Source of the DNA: Chitinophagales bacterium
GTDB taxonomy: Bacteria > Bacteroidota > Bacteroidia > Chitinophagales > Chitinophagaceae
Reading direction: 5' to 3'
Assembly (NCBI GenBank): GCA_015655125.1
Contig: JAATFP010000019.1
Span: 1-64,000, forward strand
DNA length: 64,000 nucleotides
Each line of letters begins with the position of its first letter. The first letter of the stretch is position 1. The notes beneath the pieces are model-generated. The model was not told the DNA's origin, made no database searches, and was given only the letters and a program-made list of their open reading frames with translations. Below are positions 48,181-59,032 of the stretch, one piece after another. Made by a program: the position numbers and the translations under genes.

Positions 48181-49716
48181 ATGACAGACAAAATCTTAAT
48201 CCTCGATTTCGGTTCCCAGTATACCCAACTGATCGCCCGCGTGGTACGCGAAGCAAACGTTTACTGTGAGATCGTTCCTTTTCAGAAACCCATAGTTTAT
48301 GATCCTTCGCTGAAAGGCATCATCCTTTCCGGCTCGCCGTTTTCGGTAAATGAAGAAAATGCGCCGACAGTAGATATCAAAGCCATGTCGGAAAAATTGC
48401 CGGTGCTTGGTGTTTGCTACGGCGCACAACTGACGGCAAAATTATTTGGCGGCGTCGTGGCCAAAAGCGACAAACGTGAATACGGTCGCGCCAATTTTAC
48501 CGTTGTAAGAGGCGATGAATTGCTGCAGGACGTTTCTATCAATTCGCAGGTTTGGATGAGTCACAGCGACACCATCAAAGAACTGCCGGCGGGCTTTGAA
48601 TTGCTCGGAACAACGGAAAGCATTCCGGTGGCGGCATTTAAAAATGAAGACGGCGCAAAAAATAAAATATACGGGTTGCAATTTCACCCGGAAGTATATC
48701 ATTCCACAGAAGGAAAAACGATCATTAAAAATTTCCTGGTCAATACCTGCGGTTGCTCGCAGGACTGGACGTCGGCGCATTTCATCACTGATTCTGTTGC
48801 CTCTTTGAAAGAAAAATTGGGCAACAGTAAAGTAGTGATGGGATTGAGCGGCGGTGTAGACAGTACCGTCGCGGCCACGCTTATCCATCGCGCCATCGGC
48901 GATAATCTTTTCGGCATTTTTGTAGACAACGGCGTGCTGCGCAAAAACGAATTTGAAGAAGTTTTAAAAATATACAAGCAACTCCGCCTTAATGTAAAAG
49001 GCGTAGATGCGAAAGATCATTTTTATGCAAAACTTGCCGGCAAGACCGATCCGGAAGAAAAGCGCAAAGCGATCGGCAGCGGCTTCATCGAGATCTTCGA
49101 TCAGGAAGCACATAAATTAACCGATATTGAATACCTGGGGCAGGGAACAATTTATCCCGACGTAATTGAATCGGCCGCCGTTCACGGGCCATCGGTTACA
49201 ATCAAGTCGCACCACAATGTGGGCGGTTTGCCAGAAACGATGAAACTCAAGCTGGTGGAGCCTTTGCGGGCACTGTTCAAAGACGAGGTACGGAAGATCG
49301 GGGCTGAATTGGGCATTCCTTCCGAGATGCTTAACAGACACCCATTCCCGGGCCCGGGACTCGGCATCAGAATTTTAGGCGAGATTACACCGGATAAGGT
49401 ACGATTATTGCAAGATGCGGATCTGATATATACCGATTGCCTTAAAAAGTTCGGTCTATACAACAGCGTTTGGCAGGCAGGAACGATCTTATTGCCGGTA
49501 AAAAGTGTGGGCGTGATGGGTGATGAAAGAACATATGAATTTACGGTGGCACTTCGCGCCGTGACTTCAGTTGACGGAATGACTGCGGATTGGGCACATC
49601 TGCCATACGAATTCCTGGGGGCGGTAAGCAACGAGATCATCAATAACGTAAAAGGCATCAACCGCGTAGTGTACGATATCAGCAGCAAGCCACCGGCAAC
49701 AATAGAATGGGAGTAA
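48181..49716 (+). CDS. guaA: GMP synthase (glutamine-hydrolysing)
   Basis: [47 protein letters not shown]; start at 48181. Confidence 0.97.
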   Translation: MTDKILILDFGSQYTQLIARVVREANVYCEIVPFQKPIVYDPSLKGIILSGSPFSVNEENAPTVDIKAMSEKLPVLGVCYGAQLTAKLFGGVVAKSDKREYGRANFTVVRGDELLQDVSINSQVWMSHSDTIKELPAGFELLGTTESIPVAAFKNEDGAKNKIYGLQFHPEVYHSTEGKTIIKNFLVNTCGCSQDWTSAHFITDSVASLKEKLGNSKVVMGLSGGVDSTVAATLIHRAIGDNLFGIFVDNGVLRKNEFEEVLKIYKQLRLNVKGVDAKDHFYAKLAGKTDPEEKRKAIGSGFIEIFDQEAHKLTDIEYLGQGTIYPDVIESAAVHGPSVTIKSHHNVGGLPETMKLKLVEPLRALFKDEVRKIGAELGIPSEMLNRHPFPGPGLGIRILGEITPDKVRLLQDADLIYTDCLKKFGLYNSVWQAGTILLPVKSVGVMGDERTYEFTVALRAVTSVDGMTADWAHLPYEFLGAVSNEIINNVKGINRVVYDISSKPPATIEWE

Positions 49717-49870
49717 ATTGGTTTAGGGTTTAGAGGTTAGGGTTGGTTTAGAGGTTTAGCGGACTTCAGCCTGTTTAGACGTGTAGTGTTGAAGATTGAG
49801 AACTTTTAGACCTTGCCAGACAAATCAAACGCTTCAAAGATTTCACTATTGACTATTCACCATTGACTAT

Positions 49871-51052
49871 ATGAATAAAAAAGCCCTCTTTCTTTACCTG
49901 ATCATCATACTGGCTGCCGGAAAATCCTTCGGCCAATCTGCACCGGCAAATTATAAAACTTACAAGGTGGGCATTTTTGCACCATTGTATCTTGATTCTG
50001 TTTTTGATGAAAATGGCTATCGCTATGGAAAGAATTTTCCGAAATTCACTGTACAGGGACTTGATTTCGTTCAGGGTGCGCAGATAGCGCTGGATAGCAT
50101 GCCGTTGTTCAATGGAAATATTCACGCAACTTTTTTTGATTCAAAATCAGGCGAAAAACCTGTGGCGATGCTCATTGACGATAAGGCACTCGACAGCCTT
50201 GACCTCATCATCGGAGCCGTGAAGGACCAGGAATATCTTCAACTGGCCAATTTTGCCCAGAAAAAGAACATTCCGTTCATTTCCGCCATTTATCCGAACG
50301 ATGGGGGCATTACAGCAAACCCCTTCCTTGTAATAGTGAATTCCACCCTTAAAGCACATTGCGAAGCCATTTACAGTTATTTGTTGCAAAACCACGGCAA
50401 CGAACGGATCGTACTTGTACGCCGCCCGGGCGCGCAGGAAGATAAGGTTGCGTCTTATTTCAAAAATATCAATGAACAAGATGGTAAGGCCCTGCTCAAC
50501 ATTCAAACGGTCAACATCACCGATGACAATTTCGATATATTGAAATCAAAACTCGACAGTCTTCATCAGAACGTGATCATCGGTGGCAGCCTGAATGAAG
50601 ATTTTGCGCAGAAACTTGCACTTGAATGTTCTTCTATCACAAAAAAATACAGCAACACGCTGATCGGAATGCCCAACTGGGACGGCTTTAATTTTGTAAG
50701 CAAAAAAAATACTTTAAAAGATTATCCTGTTTATTATACCACCCCTTATTTTAACGGTAAGTGGGATGTACAAAGCAAAATGATCCAGGCGATCTACAAA
50801 AAAAATTACAAATCAGTGCCGTCCGACATGGCCTATCGCGGTTATGAATCCGTGTTTTTGTTTGCACGGCTTCTTACCAGGTACCCCGATGATTATATGA
50901 GTCATCTCAACGATTATCCTTACAAGGTTTTCAATGAATATATCTTCAAACCTGTCTTCATCAATACAAAAAATACCGTTCCGGATTATTTTGAAAACAA
51001 GCGGCTATATTTTATGAAGTCGTTGAATGGAACGGTGTCGAAAGCGTGGTAG
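49871..51052 (+). CDS. Periplasmic ligand-binding (type 1 PBP fold) protein
   Basis: Signal peptide; KVGIFAPLYLDS...VQGAQIALDSMP, LIIGAVKDQEYLQLANFAQKKNIPFIS. Confidence 0.7.
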   Translation: MNKKALFLYLIIILAAGKSFGQSAPANYKTYKVGIFAPLYLDSVFDENGYRYGKNFPKFTVQGLDFVQGAQIALDSMPLFNGNIHATFFDSKSGEKPVAMLIDDKALDSLDLIIGAVKDQEYLQLANFAQKKNIPFISAIYPNDGGITANPFLVIVNSTLKAHCEAIYSYLLQNHGNERIVLVRRPGAQEDKVASYFKNINEQDGKALLNIQTVNITDDNFDILKSKLDSLHQNVIIGGSLNEDFAQKLALECSSITKKYSNTLIGMPNWDGFNFVSKKNTLKDYPVYYTTPYFNGKWDVQSKMIQAIYKKNYKSVPSDMAYRGYESVFLFARLLTRYPDDYMSHLNDYPYKVFNEYIFKPVFINTKNTVPDYFENKRLYFMKSLNGTVSKAW

Positions 51053-51078
51053 ATGAGCCTGGGGTGTGAGATTTCAGG

Positions 51079-51723
51079 TTACCCCAACAGTTTTTGAATA
51101 TGCGGGTTGATCTCAACAGCCTTGTTAAGTATCATAAAATGACCGCCGGACTTTATCACGATATCGGCTTTTACAAATCGCAGCGGAAGGATCTTATCCG
51201 CCGATCCATGGATATGACTCACTCCAGGTAAAACCTCTTCATTTTTCCAGGAAATGATTTCACCCATTGCCCATTTTAAAAATGCGGGATCGGTATCTTT
51301 TAAAATGGCAGCGAGTAATTTTTGCTCTCTCACAGATCGCGCCCCAAAGAACCAGTTAGTGACAAAGTTTGATTGCTTCAAAACCGTTACGGGCAGTAAG
51401 TTGTGCAAACCCAATTTACCTGCAATCCGGTAATACCAGGGAACTTCCTTTTTATCTCTGGCCGAAGATATGATGATCAGTTTCGCCGGCCGGACTATTT
51501 TTCCCACTTCAATGGCCATCATTCCTCCAAAAGACAACCCGATGAATGCGGCTGCGGGAACGGTGATCTGCAATGCAATACGGCTGGCGTATTGTTTCAT
51601 GGATTCTTTCGGCTGCGGCTTCAGCCAGTTTACATGGATCAATTTGAAGCCCGGAATATCGAGATCCTGAAAGACGCGTTGGTCGGCGCCAAGCCCGCTG
51701 AATAAATAGATCCTTGGTTGCAA
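51079..51723 (-). CDS. Alpha/beta hydrolase
   Basis: YLFSGLGADQRVF, FIGLSFGGMMAIEVG nucleophile elbow, HIHGSADKILP. Confidence 0.8.
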   Translation of the reverse strand: MQPRIYLFSGLGADQRVFQDLDIPGFKLIHVNWLKPQPKESMKQYASRIALQITVPAAAFIGLSFGGMMAIEVGKIVRPAKLIIISSARDKKEVPWYYRIAGKLGLHNLLPVTVLKQSNFVTNWFFGARSVREQKLLAAILKDTDPAFLKWAMGEIISWKNEEVLPGVSHIHGSADKILPLRFVKADIVIKSGGHFMILNKAVEINPHIQKLLG

Positions 51724-51777
51724 ATCATTACTTATGATTGGTAAAATTAGCCCGTTTTATTTCTTGCCGGTAAACCG

Positions 51778-51819
51778 ATATAAAAAATCCACCCCGTAAA
51801 CGGGGTGGATTTTTTATAT
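51778..51819. terminator. Bidirectional terminator
   Basis: ATATAAAAAATCCACCCCG-taaa-CGGGGTGGATTTTTTATAT. Confidence 0.92.
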
Positions 51820-51853
51820 TAACCGAAGCCGTAGCTTCAATATATCTATTATC

Positions 51854-54800
51854 TTATCTCACAATCGTTACCTGACCTGTTGCCAGACGTTTGTTGCTTG
51901 CATCAGATACCACCACAAAATAAATACCTGAACCTTCATTGCTGAGGTCAACATCCATTCTTGCGTAAGCACCAGACAAAGCAGAGAAAACTTGTTTTCT
52001 TACCTGTGCACCTTTTGAATCATACACCGTTAAAGTGCGGCTATGTGTTCCACCACCTCTATTGTAATATCTAACCTGGAATTTACCGCTTGTAGGGTTA
52101 GGATAGATGAACAGGATGTTTGAAGCAGAATCAGCCAATACAACTGTTCCTGAAGTATCGGAACAACCGACATTGTTGGTAGCAACAACCTGATAAGAGC
52201 CAAAGTCATCAACCGATACAGGATATACCGGAGTAGTTACGCCACTAACCAAAACATTGTTTTTCAACCATTGGTAAGTGTAAGTTCCCGGAGGGCTAAC
52301 AACTGAAGTGAGGGTCGTTCTAACATACGGAGTAATGTTTGCATAAGATGCAAGTTGCAACTCAACTGTTGGTTTAGGATTAACAGTAAGCGTTGCTGAA
52401 GCAGATGCGACATCACCGCAAGGAACACCATTTACCAATACCCTGTAAGCGGCACCGCTTAACAAAGTTGTTGGATTTGTGATGGTCAATGTATTTGTTG
52501 TGGCGCCTGAATAAGGACCACTGTTTGACACGTTAAGGAACGGACCGCCGCTTACGCTGATCTGCCATTGATAAGTAACGTTAGTACCTGTTGCGGTTAC
52601 TGCGAATATTGCACTTTCGCCAGCACATTTAGAAACACTCACAGGTTGTGCAGTAATCGTTGCCGGAATGTTAACCGTAAGCGTTGCAGCAGATGAATTT
52701 ACAGTTGCACAAGGTGAAGTAACGATCACCCTGTACTGTGTGTTATTAAGTGAACCGGTTGTAGCTGGAGTAGTATACGTAGCCGTAGTTCCGCCAGTAC
52801 CGGTTGAAACGTTGGTCCATGTAGTACCGTCTGTGCTTACCTGCCATTGATAGGTAACATTGGTACCAGTTGCAATCACTGAAAATGTTGCCGCATCACC
52901 CGCGCATTTTGCAATGCTTGCTGGTTGCGTAGTAATTGCCGCAGGAACATTCACTGTAAGTGTTACAGGAGTGGAAGTAGCTTGTGCGCACTGAGAAGAT
53001 GCGATTACCCTGTATTGGTAACCACTCATTGCTACAGTTGTAGCCGGTGTAGTGTAAGAAACAGTAGTTCCACCTGTACCGGTTGAAACGTTTGCCCAAC
53101 TTGTACCGCCATTAGTGCTAACCTGCCATTGGTAACCAGTTGCCGGTGTACCGGAAGTTGCAACGGTAAATGTTGCTGTTAAGCCAACACACACTGCCTG
53201 ATTTGTTGGAGCAGTTGAGATTGTCGGAGGCGTACCAGGGTTGATCGTGAATGAAACCACCTGTGTTTTTGTGATAGTGCCGGAAACACCCGTAACTGTA
53301 ATATTATATGTGCCGGGAGCCAGAGTACTGATACCACCGATGGTAATTACAGAGCTGTTACCCGGAACTACAGTTGCCGGAGCAAAAGTAACAGTTGCAC
53401 CAGTTGGTACACCTGCAGTTGCAGATAAGTTAACCGGAACTACATAACCACCAGTAGATGTCGTAGCCAAAGTGATGGTAGTAGAAGTGGCATTACATGG
53501 AACACTAACTGTAGCAGGGGCCACGAAGTTAAACTCATTTAGCGGAGCAGAAATTACAAAATTGCTATTAGATATATCGAAAAAGATATTACCGATTGAT
53601 TCGATCTTGATCCTTGCAGTTGTAGTGGGAGTAGCAGGGATCGTAAGTAATTCTGAACCGTCATTAGCAGTACTGGCTGCCAATACGGCAGGAAATGTAA
53701 GACCGCCATCTGTAGACAAAGAGATCTTAACGTTCGCGCAATTGATAGGAGAACCTGTAGTTCCTGCAACATCCCATGTAATGGTTTGCTGAGAACCGCC
53801 CGGGTAATCAACGTTTGTGTTAGGTGCTGTAACCATGAAAGGACCGGTACTGGCATCAACAGTTACCACCATATCATCAAAAGCAGTCTGACCAACTTTG
53901 ATTGGTGCAGTAGAACTGTAAAGAACATTATCTCTTACAGTCAGTCTGAAGTTCAATGTTCTTGCAACAGAGCTCAATGCTTCAACATTTGCTATCGCAT
54001 CGCCACCAAGTGTAGGCGTTACAAACAAACCTGCAAGGACAGTTGACAATCTTGGACAGGTTCTTGACGGATTTGTCGTAGGGCTGAATGACAACCAGTT
54101 TGGCCCGGTTGCCTTGGTTGGAATGGCAACGCTGTTGGCGCCGGTTGTAGTGGAGTTATCATTTTGTTCCCAGCAATATGTCAATACATCAGCAGCGTTC
54201 GCATCAGTTGCGGAGCCATTGAGCATGAACGGAGTGCTTTTTGGAATAGTAAAGTCAGCACCTGCATTTGCCACCGGGGTAGCATTATTAGGTGTGATAA
54301 CAGTTGTTACCGGGCAGGTTTTACCCGCCAGGTTCGTCTGGATCTGTTGAATGGACGCTTCATGATAAATATCGATTGAATGCGGAGCAACGTCATAAGA
54401 AGTAATACCGGCATACCCCATGATAGTGATACCGGAGCCAACTTCCTTATTTACACCAGTACCCTCAAGAGACATAGAGAAAGTGTGGTTAGCACCTAAT
54501 TGGTGACCTATTTCATGTACTACGTAATCGATATCGAAGTTGTCGCCTTCAGGATGGCCATCTGCAGGAGAAGTGATACCACTTCCTTTTGATCCGTTCA
54601 CACAAACACAACCTATACAACCGGCATTACCGCCACCACCTGATGCACCAAACATGTGGCCAATATCGTAGTTGGCTTCACCAATGATAGATGTTAATGT
54701 ACTCTGCAACTGCCCGTTCCATGAATTTAAGTTGGTATAGGGATCTGTTGCGGGATCGTAAAATATCACATTAACCGTTTCTGGAATCAGGTTAAGGTGA

Positions 54801-55558
54801 AGTGCCAGATCTTTTTCATAAACGCCATTACAACGTGTAAGCGTAGTATTGTAAGCAGCCAAAACCAGCGCAACGTCAGCTGAACTGAAGGCATTGAAAT
54901 AGTTGGAATATTCACCGTTACAAGACTGGGCAAGGCGCATTGTCTTCAATTCGCCTGATGAACTTTGTGTAAAGCCGGGTGTGTTACCGATATCGCCTCT
55001 CAAAGAAGATTCGATGGCTTTATCTTCCGTAGTACAGGTCCATGGCAACTGGCCGGGAGTTCTGTAAGATTTGTAAGAAGCGTATACAGTGTGATCTGAA
55101 GAATACGGTTCAAGGAACTCATTTACCCTTTCCGTTCTGAAGATCATACCATGAACACCACGCGGAGAGATATCCAGTTTCAGCGACGAGGCTTTGTCGG
55201 TGATGCCTCTGCCGGAAAAGGCCCTGATCTGCGGGAACTGGGCCTGGAGTGCAGGTTCAAAGTTAGAAGCTTCAACGATCTCGAACTGTTCGATACCGCC
55301 GTCAGCATTAGGTAAGGTGATCACAGTTGAATGTTTTGCAGCATTTTTACCTGTGATAGACATAACCTGTTGTCTGAACACATCTATATTCAGTACATTT
55401 AATTTGAATTCTTTAGGGAAAGAAAGTCTTGCAACCGATTTATCGGTTGCTATCTTACTACCGTCCTGCCGGTAGGCCGACCACGATCTGTCTGTTTGTG
55501 CAAACGCGAGAGCCGTAAACGCCGCAAACAATACTGTTAGGAGTAAAGCTTTTCTCAT
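51854..55558 (-). CDS. Secreted reprolysin-like zinc metallopeptidase with Ig-like repeats and T9SS type A sorting domain
   Basis: HEIGHQLGANHTFSM zinc motif; repeated Ig-like modules; C-term FIYPNPTSGKFQVRYYN...GIYFVVVSDASNKRLATGQVTIVR. Confidence 0.9.
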   Translation of the reverse strand: MRKALLLTVLFAAFTALAFAQTDRSWSAYRQDGSKIATDKSVARLSFPKEFKLNVLNIDVFRQQVMSITGKNAAKHSTVITLPNADGGIEQFEIVEASNFEPALQAQFPQIRAFSGRGITDKASSLKLDISPRGVHGMIFRTERVNEFLEPYSSDHTVYASYKSYRTPGQLPWTCTTEDKAIESSLRGDIGNTPGFTQSSSGELKTMRLAQSCNGEYSNYFNAFSSADVALVLAAYNTTLTRCNGVYEKDLALHLNLIPETVNVIFYDPATDPYTNLNSWNGQLQSTLTSIIGEANYDIGHMFGASGGGGNAGCIGCVCVNGSKGSGITSPADGHPEGDNFDIDYVVHEIGHQLGANHTFSMSLEGTGVNKEVGSGITIMGYAGITSYDVAPHSIDIYHEASIQQIQTNLAGKTCPVTTVITPNNATPVANAGADFTIPKSTPFMLNGSATDANAADVLTYCWEQNDNSTTTGANSVAIPTKATGPNWLSFSPTTNPSRTCPRLSTVLAGLFVTPTLGGDAIANVEALSSVARTLNFRLTVRDNVLYSSTAPIKVGQTAFDDMVVTVDASTGPFMVTAPNTNVDYPGGSQQTITWDVAGTTGSPINCANVKISLSTDGGLTFPAVLAASTANDGSELLTIPATPTTTARIKIESIGNIFFDISNSNFVISAPLNEFNFVAPATVSVPCNATSTTITLATTSTGGYVVPVNLSATAGVPTGATVTFAPATVVPGNSSVITIGGISTLAPGTYNITVTGVSGTITKTQVVSFTINPGTPPTISTAPTNQAVCVGLTATFTVATSGTPATGYQWQVSTNGGTSWANVSTGTGGTTVSYTTPATTVAMSGYQYRVIASSQCAQATSTPVTLTVNVPAAITTQPASIAKCAGDAATFSVIATGTNVTYQWQVSTDGTTWTNVSTGTGGTTATYTTPATTGSLNNTQYRVIVTSPCATVNSSAATLTVNIPATITAQPVSVSKCAGESAIFAVTATGTNVTYQWQISVSGGPFLNVSNSGPYSGATTNTLTITNPTTLLSGAAYRVLVNGVPCGDVASASATLTVNPKPTVELQLASYANITPYVRTTLTSVVSPPGTYTYQWLKNNVLVSGVTTPVYPVSVDDFGSYQVVATNNVGCSDTSGTVVLADSASNILFIYPNPTSGKFQVRYYNRGGGTHSRTLTVYDSKGAQVRKQVFSALSGAYARMDVDLSNEGSGIYFVVVSDASNKRLATGQVTIVR

Positions 55559-55621
55559 AATTGTAGTTTAATTTGTCGCTAAATTATTACTTTTTTTTGA
55601 TTTCGGTGAATATCTTGAAAA

Positions 55622-55708
55622 AGTTTAGAGTTTAGCGATTAATGGTTAGATTCTATACCTTGTTAACTGGTTGTAATGAGCTAACCACTAATGGCTAAAC
55701 CCTAAAGT
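55622..55708. repeat. TTTAG-word inverted repeat
   Basis: agtttagagtttagcgattaatggttag ... gagctaaccactaatggctaaaccctaaa. Confidence 0.75.
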
Positions 55709-56526
55709 CATACAGATACATTAAAGTCCCTCAGCGCCTCATTCAGACTCGTTTTCAAGTCGGTACTAGGTTTCCGCTGGCCGATAATGAGCGCGCAAGG
55801 CACTCCATATTCACCCGCCGGGAATTTTTTGTTATAGGTTCCGGGTATCACCACGCTGCGCGCCGGCACCATACCTTTCGTTTCCACAGGCTCCGTTCCG
55901 CTCACATCTATGATTTTTGTGCTCTGCGTAAGAACCACATTGGCTCCCAAAACCGACTCTTTCCCAACCCTAACACCCTCCACTACTATACAACGGCTGC
56001 CTATAAAACAGCCATCTTCAATTATCACCGGACTTGCCTGAACAGGTTCCAGCACGCCACCAATCCCTACACCGCCACTAAGATGTACGTCTTTCCCGAT
56101 CTGGGCGCAACTCCCCACTGTTGCCCAGGTATCCACCATGGTTCCCTCATCCACATACGCACCGATGTTTACATAAGAAGGCATGAGCACCACATTTTTT
56201 GCGAGGAACGCTCCATAACGCGCCACCGCATGCGGAACCGCCCTTACCCCAAGGTCCTTGTAATTGGTTTTCAATTTCATTTTATCGTAAAATTCAAATG
56301 GTGGCAAACTGTATGTCTGCATCTGCTGCACCCCGAAATACAGTAATATCGCCTGTTTCACCCACTCATTCACCTGCCACCCATTACCATCAGCAGCAGG
56401 TTCGGCCGTACGCAATTTGCCTTTATCAACGCTTTCAATCACATCCTTGATTGCCTCGATATAATTTTCTTCTTTTATGAGTTCCCTGTTCGCCCATATT
56501 TCTTCGATCATTTGTTTTGTGTCCAT
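55708..56526 (-). CDS. dapD: 2,3,4,5-tetrahydropyridine-2,6-dicarboxylate N-succinyltransferase
   Basis: PHAVARYGAFLAKNVVLMPSYVNIGAYVDEGTMVDTWATVGSCAQIGKDVHLSGGVGIGGVLEP; start at MDTKQMIEEIW. Confidence 0.95.
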   Translation of the reverse strand: MDTKQMIEEIWANRELIKEENYIEAIKDVIESVDKGKLRTAEPAADGNGWQVNEWVKQAILLYFGVQQMQTYSLPPFEFYDKMKLKTNYKDLGVRAVPHAVARYGAFLAKNVVLMPSYVNIGAYVDEGTMVDTWATVGSCAQIGKDVHLSGGVGIGGVLEPVQASPVIIEDGCFIGSRCIVVEGVRVGKESVLGANVVLTQSTKIIDVSGTEPVETKGMVPARSVVIPGTYNKKFPAGEYGVPCALIIGQRKPSTDLKTSLNEALRDFNVSV

Positions 56527-56555
56527 ATTCTTTAGGTTTATGCAAAAATACCTAA

Positions 56556-56668
56556 AGTTCAAGGTTCAAAGTGCAAGGTTCAAAGTATAACATATGAAAT
56601 GACTGTTTTATAAAAACTTTTAGACCTTTGAACTTTTAAACCTTTGAACCTTGAACTTTGAACTTTCA
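56556..56668. repeat. GTTCAAG-word inverted repeat
   Basis: agttcaaggttcaaagtgcaaggttcaaagt ... acctttgaacttttaaacctttgaaccttgaactttgaactttc. Confidence 0.85.
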
Positions 56669-57677
56669 ACCATCAACTTTGACTCAACCGCAAACGATAC
56701 TAATAAGACTTCCCAACTGGCTCGGTGACGTGGTGATGAGTACAGCTTTGGTAAAAGCAGTGAGGGAAACTTTCCCGGATGCGAAAGTGGACTTTATCAT
56801 AAAGAAAGGCCTCGACTTTTTACTCGATCATTTTCCGGCGCACGAAAACCGGTTTGTTTTTTCAAAAGAGGAATATAAAGGATTGAGCGGTGCGATGAAA
56901 TTCGGCAGAAAAATAAAGTAGCAAAAAAAATACGATCTTTTCATTTGCCTGCCCGATTCCTTTTCTTCTGCAATGATGGCGTATGCAACAGGCGCCAAAA
57001 AACGCATCGGTTTCAAAAACGAGATGCGGTCGTGGCTTCTTACCAATACATTTCTCAAAAAGAAAGGGATTCACCGCGTGGAAGAATATGTGGATCTGCT
57101 ACAGCAATTTTCCGGCACACACATAACATCCCCGGAAGTTGTGCTTTCCCATGCATCCACCCAAAAAAACGACCGGCTGGTGATCAACATTAATTCTGAA
57201 GCTAGTTCCAGGAGGTTGCCTGTAGCAAAAGCGATCAGCATCATAGAAGCGGTACAGGAACGGGTTTCACAGGAAATATTTTTACCCGGAAGCCCCAAAG
57301 AAAAGCCTTTTGTGGATGAAGTATACAATGGCCTTGCCGTCAAAAAAAATATTCATAACATGGCCGGTAAAACAACGCTCCCGCAATTGCTCGAACTCAT
57401 CGGCGGAAGCGCCGTGACCCTCACAACAGACAGCGGACCGGCGCATGTTGCCAACGCGCTTGGAAGTCACAGCATCGTATTGTTTGGTGCCGGAAATGAA
57501 AACAATACTGCACCATACAACAGAAAAAACAGGACGATCATCAGGCTCGGCGAGCTCGGTTGCGAACCGTGTACAAAAAATAGCTGTAAATTGTACGATC
57601 AGCCGAAGTGCCTGACGTTGCTCGATGAAAATTTTATTGCCGGTAATGTGGAAGCACTGCTGAACATGAACAGGTGA
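56658..57677 (+). pseudogene. Glycosyltransferase family 9 (heptosyltransferase-like) interrupted by an in-frame TAG at 56919-56921
   Basis: ILIRLPNWLGDVVMSTALVKAVRETFP ... FGRKIK*QKKYDLFICLPDSFSSAMMAYATGAKKRIGFK ... TDSGPAHVANALG; both halves in the same frame. Confidence 0.8.
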
Positions 57678-57742
57678 TGGTGAATATAACCCAGTAACCG
57701 CACGGCATTCCGAAACTTCTAAACCCCTAAACACTAAACTGA

Positions 57743-58312
57743 ATGATGTTTGAAAACGATATCAAAGCATGTCTTGAGGTATTGGATGCGGGCGGACTTA
57801 TCCTGTATCCGACAGATACGGTTTGGGGAATTGGTTGCGATGCAACGAATGAAAATGCCGTGAACAGGATCTACAAGCTCAAGAACAGGAACGAACAGAA
57901 AAGTATGATTATTTTGCTGGCGGAAGAAGAAGATATCCTGCAATACACCGGCCAGCAGGAGTTAACCGTTTTCGATTATATCAAAGGCATCGACAAGCCA
58001 ACGACAGTAATTTACGAACATGCTAAAAACCTCGCAAAAAATGTGATAGCCGAAGATGGCAGCGTGGGCATGCGCATCGTAAAAGATAAATTCTGCAAAA
58101 AACTGATCTCCGCATTTGGCAAACCGCTCGTCTCCACTTCTTCGAACATCAGCGGCTACCCTGCACCGTTGCTATTTTGCGACATCGATATCAAAATAAA
58201 ACAAGGCGTGGATTATGTTGTACAATATCGCCAGGATGATGATGCGCCAGCAGCGCCAAGCACCGTCATCAGGTTCAACGAAAACGGAAAGATCGTAATA
58301 CTCAGACCGTAA
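57743..58312 (+). CDS. L-threonylcarbamoyladenylate synthase (Sua5/YciO/YrdC family)
   Basis: GGLILYPTDTVWGIGCDATNENAVNRIYKLKNRNEQKSMIILL, PLVSTSSNISG. Confidence 0.9.
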   Translation: MMFENDIKACLEVLDAGGLILYPTDTVWGIGCDATNENAVNRIYKLKNRNEQKSMIILLAEEEDILQYTGQQELTVFDYIKGIDKPTTVIYEHAKNLAKNVIAEDGSVGMRIVKDKFCKKLISAFGKPLVSTSSNISGYPAPLLFCDIDIKIKQGVDYVVQYRQDDDAPAAPSTVIRFNENGKIVILRP

Positions 58313-58332
58313 TGATTACGAATTACTAAATT

Positions 58333-58354
58333 GCTTTACGCTATAGCGTAAAGC
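58333..58354. terminator. Perfect 22-bp palindrome between convergent genes, overlapping the stop of the minus-strand gene
   Basis: GCTTTACGCTATAGCGTAAAGC. Confidence 0.6.
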
Positions 58355-58922
58355 CCGCTCCTACCTGGAAACTCTGGCTCCGCCATTTTTCGCTGCTTTC
58401 TATATCATTGAGATTTGATAACCCAAGTGCATATCGGCCGTATAATCTGAATTTTACGATATTCAACTGTAATCCGCCTACGATGCTGAAATCGCCGTTT
58501 TTAAATGCATTCCTGCCATTGTCAACGATCGTCTTGTTATTGTCGAGCAACACGCCGAATTGAGGCCCGAACTGAACGGAAACAAATTTGTTTGGATTAT
58601 AATTAAGGAGCAAAGGAATTTTCAGATATTTCAATTTCGCATTTGTAAAGCCATTCAATTGATATACATCCTTGAAATTATTTGCAGTATCGAGATTTAC
58701 CTGGCTCAGCAACACTTCCGGCTGAACGCCCCATTTATCTGTAAAATTGATCTGCGCAAAAGCACCCAGCTGATACCAATACGAAAAGCTTTCTTTTAAA
58801 GACTTACCCTTCATCTTGTTGATATCTGCACCGGCCTTCAGGCCAAATTTGGCACTTTGCGCCTGCGAAGTGGCAACCGCAGCCATAAAAAACATTGTAA
58901 TAAAGAGGGGTTTACATTTCAT
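58341..58922 (-). CDS. Outer-membrane beta-barrel protein (PorT-like family)
   Basis: Signal peptide; KFGLKAGADINKMKG ... LGAFAQINFTDKWGVQPEVLLSQ ... FQVGAGFTL. Confidence 0.8.
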   Translation of the reverse strand: MKCKPLFITMFFMAAVATSQAQSAKFGLKAGADINKMKGKSLKESFSYWYQLGAFAQINFTDKWGVQPEVLLSQVNLDTANNFKDVYQLNGFTNAKLKYLKIPLLLNYNPNKFVSVQFGPQFGVLLDNNKTIVDNGRNAFKNGDFSIVGGLQLNIVKFRLYGRYALGLSNLNDIESSEKWRSQSFQVGAGFTL

Positions 58923-59024
58923 TTTGTAACCTTTTGATGCGAAATCTTTTCAAGTTATGTGCCAATCGGGAAAGACAATTTACATAAGTTGTTAATTTAA
59001 ACGCAATTATTAAAAATAAAGTCA

Positions 59025-59032
59025 TACATTTG
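59025..59032 (+). promoter_or_regulatory. Putative -7 box TACATTTG for the DEAD-box helicase transcript
   Basis: TAnnTTTG match; leaves an approximately 230-nt leader. Confidence 0.45.

Noticed and set aside
51854-55558. Toxin or defence function for the large repeat proteins
   Set aside because: HExxHxxGxxH reprolysin motif plus Ig/PKD modules and T9SS signals fit ordinary secreted enzymes and adhesins; no immunity gene or nuclease domain nearby.
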